DNA of 64,000 bases from JAWWPY01 sp033854735 (GCA_033854735.1 JAWWPY010000439.1:1-64000); one strand, 5' to 3'. Positions 9,086 through 18,304 are shown, counted from the stretch's first letter. The notes: generated from the letters alone by a model not told the origin. Numbers and translations: made by a program.

Positions 9086-9241
9086 ATGTACGGAAAGATT
9101 GCCGCTCTCCCTGTGACAGGTGCCGGAGCTGCCGTGGCTGGCCCAGTGAGCGTTCTGGGAATCGTCCTGATCGCCCTGACTCTCGTTTTCGCGGGAACCG
9201 CGATTATGGGGCTCATGCCCAGACTGCACCGCAGTCACTGA
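9086..9241 (+). CDS. 51-residue LPVTG membrane peptide (stand-alone sorting signal)
   Basis: The ATG at 9086 follows GGAGAGGAGG with a 5-base gap, one of the strongest ribosome sites in the window, so the gene is very likely real although short. The protein starts MYGKIAA, then has LPVTG at residues 8-12, a hydrophobic helix of about 30 residues, and ends RLHRSH. That order is the canonical C-terminal sortase sorting signal, but the usual passenger domain is absent: only seven residues precede the motif. The basic tail predicts N-out/C-in topology, which would place LPVTG on the outer face. It opens an operon with a GT2 glycosyltransferase (32 bp downstream), a deacetylase and a sortase that could cleave it between Thr and Gly. 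Role inferred from context; no homologue is claimed. Confidence 0.8.
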   Translation: MYGKIAALPVTGAGAAVAGPVSVLGIVLIALTLVFAGTAIMGLMPRLHRSH

Positions 9242-9273
9242 TTAACCGAAACCAACAAGGGAGGGTGGGCGTA

Positions 9274-10329
9274 GTGAGCGTAACCGTGCTGATTCCCGCG
9301 CATAACGAAGCGGAATGGATCGGAAGGATAGTCGCGAACCTTGCGAAGCAGACGAGCCCACCCTCCCGCATTGTTGTGGCCGCCAACGGATGCTCTGACG
9401 ACACGGCCGAGATAGCCGCGGCGGCCGGCGCGGAGGTCTTCGAAACTCCCAAAGACCCGCACCGCAAGGCGGGCGCGCTCAACAAGGCACTCAACCGCAT
9501 CCTGCCCACCCTGGCCGACGACGACTTCGTGTTCATCCAGGACGCCGACACGCTGCCTGTTCCCCGCTGGCTCGAGGTGGCCCAGCAATGGGCGGCCAAG
9601 AATCCGCTGGCGGTCGTCAGCGGGCGCTACGCCACCGCACCGACCGGCTGGAGCATGCTCAAGATCGTGCAAGAAAATGAGTTCACCCGCGACGGCCGCA
9701 GCATAGACCGGCGGAACAGCCGGACCAGGATCGTCGTGGGCACCTCAGCGCTGTTCCGGGTCAGCATCCTCCGGGAGATCATCGCCGCACGGGTCAGTGG
9801 GAGACTGCCGGGCCCCAGGTCAGCCGATGTGTTCAGCGTCAGGTCCATCACCGAGGACTATGAGCTCACGCTCGCGCTGAAGACACTGGGGTTCCAGACC
9901 GTGTCCCCGCCGGAGTGTGACGCGGTGACAGACGTTATGGACACGGTTCCAGCTCTGTGGACCCAGCGCATCCGCTGGCAGCGTGGCGCGTTCACCGATC
10001 TGCGGACCTACGGGCTGAACAAGGTCACGGCCTGGTATTACGCGGCGCAATTGCTCGGATTGCTGGGAATGCTGACGGTTTGCATAATTATCGCCCAGAT
10101 AGCACTAGTCGTGTTCGTGTACGGACACTATTCTCCGGCTGCTGTGTGGATTGAGACGCTGCCCCTGTTCATCGCCTACAGGATACTTACCGTCCAGCGC
10201 ACCGGCTGGAAGGGAATGCTGGTCGCGGCGCTTATGGTGCCGGAGACCGTGTATGACTTCTTCCGCTACGGCGTTTATGTGGCGGCGGTGTGTAATGTAG
10301 TCACCAGGAGGGCAACCCGGTGGGCTTGA
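9274..10329 (+). CDS. Processive family 2 glycosyltransferase, membrane-bound (351 aa)
   Basis: A GT-A type synthase: N-terminal TVLIPAHNEAEWIG and VVAANGCSDDT bind the nucleotide sugar, DADT at about residue 90 is the DxD metal motif, ITEDYELT (about 190) gives the catalytic-base region, and QRIRW at 231-235 is the QxxRW acceptor motif of processive synthases such as PgaC, hyaluronan and cellulose synthases. Two or three hydrophobic segments lie in the last 110 residues (WYYAAQLLGLLGMLTVCII, IETLPLFIAYRIL). GTG 9274 is preferred over GTG 9265 because AAGGGAGGG ends at 9264, giving normal spacing only to the second. Its end overlaps the deacetylase start by 10 bp. Likely product: a beta-linked N-acetylated hexosamine polymer, by analogy to PgaC/MatA-type systems. 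Confidence 0.88.
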   Translation: MSVTVLIPAHNEAEWIGRIVANLAKQTSPPSRIVVAANGCSDDTAEIAAAAGAEVFETPKDPHRKAGALNKALNRILPTLADDDFVFIQDADTLPVPRWLEVAQQWAAKNPLAVVSGRYATAPTGWSMLKIVQENEFTRDGRSIDRRNSRTRIVVGTSALFRVSILREIIAARVSGRLPGPRSADVFSVRSITEDYELTLALKTLGFQTVSPPECDAVTDVMDTVPALWTQRIRWQRGAFTDLRTYGLNKVTAWYYAAQLLGLLGMLTVCIIIAQIALVVFVYGHYSPAAVWIETLPLFIAYRILTVQRTGWKGMLVAALMVPETVYDFFRYGVYVAAVCNVVTRRATRWA

Positions 10330-11360
10330 CTAAGAAAATCGAAGCCGTCACAGGTATCGTACTGGGGGGCCTCGCGCTCGTCGCAATCGGCGCAACGGTC
10401 GGGCCGATGCTCCACAGGCTCGGCGTGCACCATGTCCTCGCTGTCACCGCCGGCAACGCCACCGGCGCGAAATTCAACGTCCCGGCCTGGGATTACCCGG
10501 CATCGTCCACGGCAGCCACGTCCACCGCGCATCCGCGTGAGATCCCGGTGCTCGCTTACCACCAGCTGGACAATGGATGCGTGGCCACGGCGCTGATGTG
10601 CAACCGCACCGGGGCCGGGGTGGAGATCCTGAGCGAGCGCCAGTTCTATGACCAGATGTCGTACCTGCACTCTCGCGGCTACCGCACGATCACCGACACT
10701 CAATATGTCCTCTGGGCCAGGCACCAGGCGGTGCCTCTGCCGGCCAAGCCCATCCTGCTCACCGTCGATGACGGCATCGACAACTTTTACGCCCCCGCCA
10801 CAGCGGTCCTGCGGCACTTCGGCTACTCCATGGTCTCGATGGTCGTCAGCGGCTTCGCGGACGGCTCGCAGCGCGGCGTGCGGCCCTACGCCCACTGGGA
10901 TGCCTCATGGACACAGCTCCGCGCCCTCGACCCGGCCATCTGGGGAACCGCGTTCCATGCGGGAGCCCAGGGCCACCTTCTCTTCAGCCGGACGTGCCCC
11001 TACTTCTACCCCTGCCAGCTCGCGGGTGAAAGCGCCGCGGCCTACCAGGCCCGCGTCTCGGCCGACGTGATGACCGGCAAGGCCCGGCTGAAGCAGGAGA
11101 TCCCCTCGGCCGACACGCAGATCTGGACGGTGCCCTGGAATGACCTGGCGCAGACTTCGAATCAGCCTCAGTCCGGGGCGGCCCCGAAGGCCTGGCTGCA
11201 GGGATTCGCGCAGAGCCACTTCCCGGTCATCTTCGTGGACGCCTTCGTGTCCAACGCGCGCGGAGAGCATTACCGCTTCGAGGTCCACGGCACCGAGAGC
11301 ATGGCGTACTTCATCCACGAGCTGACCGTCAACACCCATGGCGGCGCCTTCAATGGCTAA
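10320..11360 (+). CDS. Polysaccharide deacetylase-like protein, membrane-anchored (346 aa)
   Basis: An N-terminal signal anchor (GIVLGGLALVAIGATVG) precedes an extracytoplasmic NodB-type domain. VLAYHQLDNG starts the fold and LTVDDGIDNFYAPA carries the catalytic-base/metal Asp pair at about D150-D151 (the family norm is TFDDG). The second motif, normally HTxxH, is less orthodox: FHAGAQGHLLF has two His five residues apart. PgaB-like late motifs VPWNDL and FVDAFVS are visible. GTG 10320 has AGGAGG about 9 bases upstream and overlaps the synthase end, implying coupled translation. Expected reaction: removal of N-acetyl groups from the polymer made by the preceding gene, leaving free amines. The altered His motif leaves activity to be shown. 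Confidence 0.8.
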   Translation: MGLTKKIEAVTGIVLGGLALVAIGATVGPMLHRLGVHHVLAVTAGNATGAKFNVPAWDYPASSTAATSTAHPREIPVLAYHQLDNGCVATALMCNRTGAGVEILSERQFYDQMSYLHSRGYRTITDTQYVLWARHQAVPLPAKPILLTVDDGIDNFYAPATAVLRHFGYSMVSMVVSGFADGSQRGVRPYAHWDASWTQLRALDPAIWGTAFHAGAQGHLLFSRTCPYFYPCQLAGESAAAYQARVSADVMTGKARLKQEIPSADTQIWTVPWNDLAQTSNQPQSGAAPKAWLQGFAQSHFPVIFVDAFVSNARGEHYRFEVHGTESMAYFIHELTVNTHGGAFNG

Positions 11361-12021
11361 GCGCGGGCGGGCGGTCAAGCTGATCGCCGGGGCCATGATC
11401 GTCGCCGGGGCAGGCCTCCTGCTCTACACGGGCTACAAAGTCTGGGACCCGTTCGCCGGGGCCCGGCAGCAGGCCGCCCAGACGGCTCTCAGCCGCTCCT
11501 GGGGGGAAATGCCCGCGCTGTCGGCTCCTCCCGTGGCGGCCCAGGCCAAGCCCACCACCCCCGCCCTGTGTGTCGGCCCGAATCAGAACATTCCGGTCGG
11601 CCAGGTGTTCGCCTTCATGCAGATCCCGGCGTTCGGGCCGGCCTGGAAGTTCACCATCATCCAGGGCACCACGCTGACCCAGCTGGCCACCGGCCCGGGC
11701 CACATCCTCGGTACGGCCCTGCCCGGCCAGGCCGGTGACGTCGGGATAGGCGGCCACGATGTGACGGCCGGCAACCCGTTCCTGCATCTCAGCAGCCTCC
11801 GGATCGGCAACACCGTCGTCATCACGACCAAGCAGTGCGTCACGACCTACCGCGTCTACCGTCCGCCCTACCGGGTGCTCTACACGGACGTCAGCGTGCT
11901 CAATCCAGTCGGGAGCAAGCACACCCTGACCCTCGTCACCTGCTGGCCGACCGACGTCCTGTACTTCGTGCCGCACCGCACGATCGTCCAGGCCGCGGAG
12001 ATCAGCAGCGTACGGAGGTAG
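11353..12021 (+). CDS. Sortase, class E-like (222 aa)
   Basis: A single N-terminal membrane anchor (VKLIAGAMIVAGAGLLLYTG) is followed by a sortase beta-barrel. The catalytic triad is present: His135 in GGHDVTAGNPFLHL, Cys197 in TLVTCWP, and Arg209 in PHRTIV. The block SLRIGNTVVI matches the usual LxxGD strand. The short size, N-terminal anchor and TLVTC box resemble actinobacterial class E (or F) sortases. ATG 11353 overlaps the deacetylase stop by 8 bp; ATG 11338 is an alternative five codons longer, and neither has a strong ribosome site, so translational coupling is likely. It is the last gene of the operon and the only sortase in the window; the 51-residue LPVTG protein at the operon head is the obvious substrate candidate. 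Confidence 0.88.
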   Translation: MAKRGRAVKLIAGAMIVAGAGLLLYTGYKVWDPFAGARQQAAQTALSRSWGEMPALSAPPVAAQAKPTTPALCVGPNQNIPVGQVFAFMQIPAFGPAWKFTIIQGTTLTQLATGPGHILGTALPGQAGDVGIGGHDVTAGNPFLHLSSLRIGNTVVITTKQCVTTYRVYRPPYRVLYTDVSVLNPVGSKHTLTLVTCWPTDVLYFVPHRTIVQAAEISSVRR

Positions 12022-12039
12022 CGAAGGCCACGCCCGGGG

Positions 12040-13488
12040 TCACGCCATGCGGTCCAGGATCTCGCGGACGAGATCCATGGGCGTGTGCGGGTGCAGGAAG
12101 GCGAATCTGGCCACCGTCTCGCCCTCCCACGCCGTCGGGGGTATGAACGCCACCTGGTCGCGGAGCAACTCATCGGCCCACCGGGTATAGCGCTCGGGGG
12201 CCCAGCCGCGGCGGCGGAAGAGCACCACGGACAGATCGGGCTCGCGGACCAGTTCGAGGTGGTCGCGGGTGCTGATTTCCGCGGCGGTTTCCCGGGCCAG
12301 CCGAAGACCCGCCTCGATCGCCTCGGTATAGGCCGCCGTGCCGTGCACGGCCAGCGAGAACCACAGCGGCAGCCCGCGGGCCCGCCTGGTCAGGTGATAG
12401 GCGTAATCCGTCGGATTCCACTCGGCGGACTCACCGTGGATCACATCGAGATAGGAAGCATCCTGCTTGTGCACCGACCGGGCCAGCGACGGGTCGCGGT
12501 AGAGCAGCGCGGCACAGTCATAGGGGCCGAACAACCACTTGTGCGGGTCCACGATGAACGAGTCGGCGTGCTCTATGCCGTCGAACACCGGCCGGACGCT
12601 CGGCGCGAACAGCCCCGCGCCGCCGTAGGCGCCGTCCACGTGGAACCACAGGCCGAACTCGCGGGCCACCCCGGCCACGCCGGCCAGGTCGTCCACTATG
12701 CCGGCGTTCGTCGTGCCCGACGTCGCCACCACCGCGGCGAGCGACGCCGGGTCGCCGTCGGCCTCGATGGCGGCCCGGAGCGCGGCCCCCGTGACCCGGT
12801 GACCGTCGGCCTGCACAGTCAGCGGATCCATCTCCAGGATCCGCAGCGTATTGACGATCGACGAGTGGGCGTCCGCGCCGACGGCGACCCGCCAGCGGCG
12901 GCCGGCGGCGGCGCTTCCCGCGGCGCGCTTGGCCACCTCCCTGGCCACGACCAGGGCCGACAGGTTCGCGGCTGAGCCGCCGGAGACGAAGCACCCGCCC
13001 GCGGACTCGGGCAGCCCGGCGCGGTCAGCGATCAGGCGCAGCACCTGGTTCTCGGCCTGGATGGCGCCCGCGGCCTCCAGCCAGGAGATGCCCTGGATCG
13101 AGGCGCACGAGACCAGCATGTCGAACAGCAGGGACGCCTTCGTCGGCGCGGCCGGGATGAAGCCGAGAAAGCGCGGGCTGTCGGCCGAGATCACGGCCGG
13201 CGCCACGACCGAGGCGTACACGCCCAGGACCTGATCGGAGTTGTGTGGGCCGTCGGCCAGCAGGCCCGCCAGCGCGGCATCCAGATCGGCCGGATCCCGC
13301 GGGCCCCCGTCCAGCGGCACCGGGTCCAGCCGGAGCCGGTTCTCCGCGTAGGCCAGCACGGACCGGATCATCTGCTCGGTTACTGCGTCCACGCGATGCA
13401 TGGCCGGAACGTAGAGCGCGGGCGGGTCTTCGCGCAACAACCCGGAACGCGTGGCGAGGTGACCCGCCGGGTAGTTCCGTTGAGTCAA
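12040..13488 (-). CDS. Group II PLP-dependent amino-acid decarboxylase (482 aa)
   Basis: Cytoplasmic enzyme expected to remove CO2 from an aromatic amino acid or a similar substrate to give the amine. GGCFVSGGSAANLSAL binds the cofactor phosphate, HVDGAYGGAG holds the Asp that contacts the pyridine nitrogen, and DPHKWLFGPYDC contains the Schiff-base lysine. The upstream-most start is TTG 13488 without a ribosome site and only 36 bp from the amine oxidase start; ATG 13401 (MHRVDAVTEQ) is a realistic shorter start. It is divergent from the copper amine oxidase, which would oxidise the amine it makes. Substrate (Phe, Tyr, Trp, Dopa) cannot be read from the sequence. Confidence 0.88.
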   Translation of the reverse strand: MTQRNYPAGHLATRSGLLREDPPALYVPAMHRVDAVTEQMIRSVLAYAENRLRLDPVPLDGGPRDPADLDAALAGLLADGPHNSDQVLGVYASVVAPAVISADSPRFLGFIPAAPTKASLLFDMLVSCASIQGISWLEAAGAIQAENQVLRLIADRAGLPESAGGCFVSGGSAANLSALVVAREVAKRAAGSAAAGRRWRVAVGADAHSSIVNTLRILEMDPLTVQADGHRVTGAALRAAIEADGDPASLAAVVATSGTTNAGIVDDLAGVAGVAREFGLWFHVDGAYGGAGLFAPSVRPVFDGIEHADSFIVDPHKWLFGPYDCAALLYRDPSLARSVHKQDASYLDVIHGESAEWNPTDYAYHLTRRARGLPLWFSLAVHGTAAYTEAIEAGLRLARETAAEISTRDHLELVREPDLSVVLFRRRGWAPERYTRWADELLRDQVAFIPPTAWEGETVARFAFLHPHTPMDLVREILDRMA

Positions 13489-13524
13489 GGGCCAGACTGG
13501 GGAGCCGCAGAGTGGAGGCCGCCG

Positions 13525-15420
13525 GTGAGCACGTCACATCCGCTCGACCCGCTGACCGCCGAGGAGTTCCGGCTGGTCGCGTCGGTCCTCCGGGGTGACC
13601 GGGCGGCCGGGCCGCGATGGCGCATCGCCTCGATCGAGCTGAAGGAGCCCGGCAAGGACGCGGTCGCGGCCGGGGGGTCGACGCCCCGTGAAGCACTGGT
13701 CATCTGCTGGAATCGCGACGACGGCCGGGCGTACCGTGCGGTGGTGTCGCTGACCGACGGTGCCGTCACCACCTGGGCGGAACTGCCCGGCCAGCACCCG
13801 AACATCACGCTGGACGAATGGCACGAGTGCGACGAGATGCTGCGTGACAGCCCGCAACTGGCCGCGGCGCTGGCCCGGCGCGGGATCACCGACAGTTCCC
13901 GCGTCCTCACCGACCTCTGGGCCTATGGCGCCGCGCTGGTTCCGCCGCGCTACCGCGGCCTGCGGCTGGGCTGGTCAGACGTGTGGTTCCGGGGCAGCGA
14001 GCACGGCAACCCCTACGCGCACCACCTCAGCGGGCTGCATCCCATCGTGGACCTCAACCGGATGATCCTGCTCGAACTCGAGGACAGCGTCGGCAGCGCG
14101 GCGGCCGCCGACCAGCCCGAGGTCATGGGCGAGTACCGGCCTGAGCTCATCCCGATGCCACTGCGGGAGCTGAAACCGCTGCACATCAGCCAGCCGGAAG
14201 GCCCCTCATTTACCCTCCAGGGCCACCTGCTGACCTGGCAGAACTGGCAACTGCGGCTCGGCTTCAACTACCGGGAGGGCCTGGTCCTGCACACGGTCGG
14301 GTTCCGCGACGGCGGCCGTCTGCGGCCCGTCGCGCACCGGCTCTCGTTCGCCGAGATGGTCGTGCCGTACCGGGATCCGACGACCGATCACTACCGGCGG
14401 ACCGCGTTCGACATCGGCGAGTGGGGACTGGGCTTCATGACCACGTCGCTCGAACGTGGCTGCGACTGCCTGGGCGAGATCACCTACCTCGACGCGGTCG
14501 TGCACGACTCGACCGGGCAGCCGCGCACCATCTCCCACGCCATCTGCATCCACGAGGAAGACAACGGGATCGGATGGAAGCACGTGGACCAGGCGGCCGG
14601 CGCGGAGGTACGGCGCGCCCGGCGGCTCGTCGTGTCGTTCCACGTCACGGTCGCGAACTACGAGTACCTCGTGTACTGGCGGTTCTATCAGGACGGCAAC
14701 ATCGAATGCGAGGTGCGCGCCACCGGGATCATGGTGACCTCGAACTTCGCCGACGGCCATCAGCCGCCGTACGGCACGCTCGTGGATCAGCGGACCTACG
14801 CGCCCTTCCACCAGCACTTCATCGTGGCCCGCCTCGATCTTGACGTGGACGGCCCGGTCAACACGGTCTACGCGGTCCAGTCGGAGGCGTCCCCGGCCAG
14901 TGAGGACGACCCCTACGGGCTGGGCCTGGTGACCCGGGAGACGCCGCTGCGCACCGAAGCCGAGGGCCGGCAGGACTACGACTGGAACACCCAGCGGGCC
15001 TGGAAGATCATTAGCTCCAACGGAAATAACGGGCTGGGCACGCCGGCCGGGTACAAACTGGTCCCCGGCGGGTCCTTCCCGCCCATGCTGGCCCCCTCCT
15101 CACCCGTGCTGCGGCGCGCCCGGGCCATCGAGCACACACTCTGGGTCACGCCGTACCGCGAGGACGAACGGTGGCCCTGCGGTGAGTTCCCGACCCTCAG
15201 CGACCAGGACTCGGGACTGCCGGTCTGGACCGCGCGAAACCGCGGGATCGAGAACACCGACGTGGTGCTCTGGTACGTGTTCGGCATCCACCACATCACC
15301 CGTCCGGAGGACTGGCCGATCATGCCGGTCGACACGGTGTCGTTCTGGCTCAAGCCGTTCGGGTTCTTCGACCGCAATCCGGCCCTGGACGTCCCGCCTA
15401 GTGGTCTTACGGGCCACTAG
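13525..15420 (+). CDS. Copper amine oxidase with TPQ cofactor (631 aa)
   Basis: Oxidises primary amines to aldehyde, ammonia and hydrogen peroxide. Tyr379 in the box TVANYEY is the topaquinone precursor; FDIGEWGLG carries the catalytic-base Asp; HQHFIVARLD supplies the HxH copper pair and HHITRPEDWPIMP the third His. Length fits Arthrobacter-type cytosolic enzymes, and no signal peptide is seen. GTG 13525 is chosen for GTGGAGG 7 bases upstream; the frame is open to 13243 but that part lies over the decarboxylase. Paired divergently with the decarboxylase, suggesting amino acid to amine to aldehyde flux. Ends in a 4-bp tail overlap with the MFS gene. Confidence 0.92.
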   Translation: MSTSHPLDPLTAEEFRLVASVLRGDRAAGPRWRIASIELKEPGKDAVAAGGSTPREALVICWNRDDGRAYRAVVSLTDGAVTTWAELPGQHPNITLDEWHECDEMLRDSPQLAAALARRGITDSSRVLTDLWAYGAALVPPRYRGLRLGWSDVWFRGSEHGNPYAHHLSGLHPIVDLNRMILLELEDSVGSAAAADQPEVMGEYRPELIPMPLRELKPLHISQPEGPSFTLQGHLLTWQNWQLRLGFNYREGLVLHTVGFRDGGRLRPVAHRLSFAEMVVPYRDPTTDHYRRTAFDIGEWGLGFMTTSLERGCDCLGEITYLDAVVHDSTGQPRTISHAICIHEEDNGIGWKHVDQAAGAEVRRARRLVVSFHVTVANYEYLVYWRFYQDGNIECEVRATGIMVTSNFADGHQPPYGTLVDQRTYAPFHQHFIVARLDLDVDGPVNTVYAVQSEASPASEDDPYGLGLVTRETPLRTEAEGRQDYDWNTQRAWKIISSNGNNGLGTPAGYKLVPGGSFPPMLAPSSPVLRRARAIEHTLWVTPYREDERWPCGEFPTLSDQDSGLPVWTARNRGIENTDVVLWYVFGIHHITRPEDWPIMPVDTVSFWLKPFGFFDRNPALDVPPSGLTGH

Positions 15421-16604
15421 CCACTGAGCAGGTGACGGCTCCGCTGCAGGATCAGGAGCGTGGCCAGGTAGATGCCCGCGAGCAGGCTGTAGGGGACGAT
15501 GTCCGACGTCGCCTGGGCCAGCGCACCGCTGCCGGCGGAAGCGACGGTCTGGCCGGTCGCCCAGGCGAGATTGACCAGCCCGAACGCCAGTCCCTGATTC
15601 AGGTCCAGCCGGTGCGCGCCCGCGCTGAGCAATGCGCTCGCGGGGGCGAAGAGGGTGCCGTAGGCGGGCATGCCCAGAATCAGCAGTGCTATCAGCCACG
15701 GCGCTGGCTCCAGTACTGGCGCCAGCAGGCTGACGACCACCGCCACCGACAGCGAGAACCGGATCGGCACGAGGGCGCCGCGGCGGTCCGACAGCCGCCC
15801 GGCGAGCGGCGAGAGTCCGGCCTCGATCGCGGCGGAGGCCAGGAAGGTTGCTCCGATGATCAGCGCCGTGGCACCGAGGTGGCTGAGCCGCAGCGGCGCG
15901 AGCACATCCACCGCCCCGAACGCCATGCCCGCGAGCATCGTCAGCCACAGGCCGGTCGCGACCTGCCGGTCGTGTAGCGCGGGCCAGGCCGCCCGGAGGC
16001 GCTGCGGAACCTCTGGCCGGGGGCCCGGTGGAAGGGGCATCGCCAGGGCCACGGCCATGAGGGCGGCCCCGGCCACGGCCGCGGCGGCGAACGCCGGCCC
16101 TGTTCCCACCTGGCCGGCGACCGCGCCGACCACCGGGCCGAAGAGCGCTCCGCCGACCGCGGCCCCGATGGCCGTGCCCAGCAGTTCCCCGCGCCGCTCG
16201 GGCGGGGCGGCCGTCGCCAGCCAGGCCAGGCCCGCGGTCCAGGTGCACGCCCCGGCCAGGCCCTGAACGAAGCGCGCGGCATCCAGCACCACGGCGCCGG
16301 AGGCCCAGCCGAAGACGAGCGTCGAGACGCTCATCAGGGCCAAGCCGAGCAGCACCACCCGCCGGTCCCCGAGCCGGGCGGTCAGCAGCCCTCCCGGCAG
16401 CGCGCCGACCAGCGTGCCAAAGGGGTAGGCCGCGACCAGTACCCCGGCCCCGGACTTCGACAATCCGGCCAATTGCGTGTAATGCGGAAGCAGCGGGGTC
16501 AGCGCGGTGAAGAACATCGTGTCCACCAGCACCAGCGCGCACACGAAGGCCAGCAGCCCGCGTTCCGGGCGCGTCAGCGGTGCCCGGTCCGGTGCCTGCC
16601 TCAT
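15417..16604 (-). CDS. MFS transporter (395 aa)
   Basis: Twelve hydrophobic segments can be traced, with a loop motif GGLLTARLGDRRV after the second helix and its repeat GRLSDRRGALVP after the eighth, typical of drug:proton antiporters and related exporters. Start ATG 16604 (MRQAPDRAP) has GAGGG about 9 bases upstream; the frame is open to 16685 but that adds only a Gly/Ala/Arg tail. It is convergent with the amine oxidase and divergent from gnd across a 257-bp spacer (16605-16861). Substrate is unknown. Confidence 0.85.
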   Translation of the reverse strand: MRQAPDRAPLTRPERGLLAFVCALVLVDTMFFTALTPLLPHYTQLAGLSKSGAGVLVAAYPFGTLVGALPGGLLTARLGDRRVVLLGLALMSVSTLVFGWASGAVVLDAARFVQGLAGACTWTAGLAWLATAAPPERRGELLGTAIGAAVGGALFGPVVGAVAGQVGTGPAFAAAAVAGAALMAVALAMPLPPGPRPEVPQRLRAAWPALHDRQVATGLWLTMLAGMAFGAVDVLAPLRLSHLGATALIIGATFLASAAIEAGLSPLAGRLSDRRGALVPIRFSLSVAVVVSLLAPVLEPAPWLIALLILGMPAYGTLFAPASALLSAGAHRLDLNQGLAFGLVNLAWATGQTVASAGSGALAQATSDIVPYSLLAGIYLATLLILQRSRHLLSG

Positions 16605-16861
16605 CCTGACGACCCTCGCCTGTCTCGCGGGCGCCGCAGCCCGCAGCGTCGGCGCTCCCCCGCCCAATGATGCGCCGTCAGGCACTCAGAAGATCAAATT
16701 GTTTCAAGCCCGGCAAATCGGGCCGCCCGGGAGCCGCTATCCGGCCGTGGCCGTCGCGGCGATGATGGTCAGGTCGGCAGCATCGCATTGACCTGTACCT
16801 TTCACGCCTCCTCGAGCGCGGGCGCTAGCGTTGAGACACGCAGACTTCCGAGGAGTCACGG

Positions 16862-18304
16862 ATGACCCAGCAGCACAAGGCAGACATCGGCGTGACCGGG
16901 CTGGCCGTGATGGGCCGTAACCTGGCGCGGAACCTGGCCCGGCACGGGAACGTCGTCGCGCTGCACAACCGCTCGCCCGAGCGCACCCGCAGCCTGGTCG
17001 AGCAGCACGGAGGCGAAGGCGCGTTCGTGGCCAGCGAGTCCATGAAGGAGTTCGTCGCCAGCCTCGCGCGGCCACGGGCGATCATCGCGATGGTCCAGGC
17101 GGGCCACGCCACCGACGCGGTGATCGAGGAGCTCGTGCCGCTGCTTGACGAAGGCGACATCGTCGTCGACTGCGGCAACGCGCACTTCACCGATACCCGC
17201 AGGCGCGAGGCCGCCCTGCGGGAGGACGGGCTGCACTTCGTCGGCTGCGGCGTGTCGGGCGGTGAGGAGGGGGCACTCAACGGGCCGAGCATCATGCCCG
17301 GTGGGTCCACGGAGTCCTACGCGAAGCTCGGGCCGATCTTCGAGTCGATCGCCGCGCAGGTCGACGGCACGCCGTGCTGCACGCATGTGGGGCCGGACGG
17401 GGCCGGCCACTTCGTCAAGATGGTGCACAACGGGATCGAGTACGCGGACATGCAGCTCATCGCCGAGGCGTACGACCTCCTGCGGGCCGGTCTCGGCGCG
17501 GCTCCCGCGCAGATCAGCCAGATCTTCCGCACCTGGAACGAGGGCGACCTGGACTCTTACCTCATCCAGATCACCGCGGACGTGCTGGCGCACGCCGACG
17601 CCGCCACCGGCCAGCCCTTCGTGGACATCGTGCTCGACCAGGCCGAGCAGAAGGGCACCGGCCGCTGGACCGTGCAGAGCGCGCTCGACCTGGGGGTCCC
17701 CATCACCGGCATCGCCGAGGCGACGTTCGCGCGGGCGCTGTCCGGTCACGCCGACCAGCGCGAGGCGGCCAGGGCGGCCTTCGGCAGCGAGGTGAACTCG
17801 CTCGACATCGCCGATTCCGCGGCATTCACCGAGGACGTCCGGCGCGCGCTCTACGCGTCGAAGGTGGTGGCCTACGCACAGGGCTTCGACCACATCGCGG
17901 CGGGCAGCGCCGAGTACGGCTGGGACATCGACCGCGGCGCCATGGCGACCATCTGGCGCGGCGGGTGCATCATCCGGGCCCGCTTCCTCGACCGCATCCG
18001 TGAGGCCTACGACGAAGACCCCGCCCTACCCAGCCTGCTGGTCGCGCCGTACTTCGCCGGGGCGGTCCGCGATGGGGTCGACAGCTGGCGACGGGTCGTG
18101 GCGCAGGCCGCGACGGCCGGCATCCCGACGCCCGCGTTCTCATCCTCCCTCGCCTACTACGACGGCCTGCGCGCGGAGCGGCTGCCCGCCGCCCTGATCC
18201 AGGGCCTGCGCGACTACTTCGGCGCCCACACGTATCACCGCGTCGACTCCGGTGGCAGCTTCCACACCGAGTGGGCCGGCGACCAGCAGGAACATCCCGC
18301 CTGA
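16862..18304 (+). CDS. gnd: 6-phosphogluconate dehydrogenase, decarboxylating (480 aa)
   Basis: Converts 6-phosphogluconate to ribulose 5-phosphate, CO2 and NADPH in the oxidative pentose phosphate pathway. The Rossmann loop GLAVMGRNLARNLARHG with a following NRSPERT supports NADP; GCGVSGGEEGALNGPSIMPGG is the substrate loop; KMVHNGIEYADMQLI holds the catalytic Lys and the His-Asn pair; the C-terminus YFGAHTYHRVDSGGSFHTEW binds the phosphate of the partner subunit. Length is that of the long dimeric class. ATG 16862 lies behind GAGGAG. The upstream spacer 16605-16861 holds no other gene. Confidence 0.95.
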   Translation: MTQQHKADIGVTGLAVMGRNLARNLARHGNVVALHNRSPERTRSLVEQHGGEGAFVASESMKEFVASLARPRAIIAMVQAGHATDAVIEELVPLLDEGDIVVDCGNAHFTDTRRREAALREDGLHFVGCGVSGGEEGALNGPSIMPGGSTESYAKLGPIFESIAAQVDGTPCCTHVGPDGAGHFVKMVHNGIEYADMQLIAEAYDLLRAGLGAAPAQISQIFRTWNEGDLDSYLIQITADVLAHADAATGQPFVDIVLDQAEQKGTGRWTVQSALDLGVPITGIAEATFARALSGHADQREAARAAFGSEVNSLDIADSAAFTEDVRRALYASKVVAYAQGFDHIAAGSAEYGWDIDRGAMATIWRGGCIIRARFLDRIREAYDEDPALPSLLVAPYFAGAVRDGVDSWRRVVAQAATAGIPTPAFSSSLAYYDGLRAERLPAALIQGLRDYFGAHTYHRVDSGGSFHTEWAGDQQEHPA

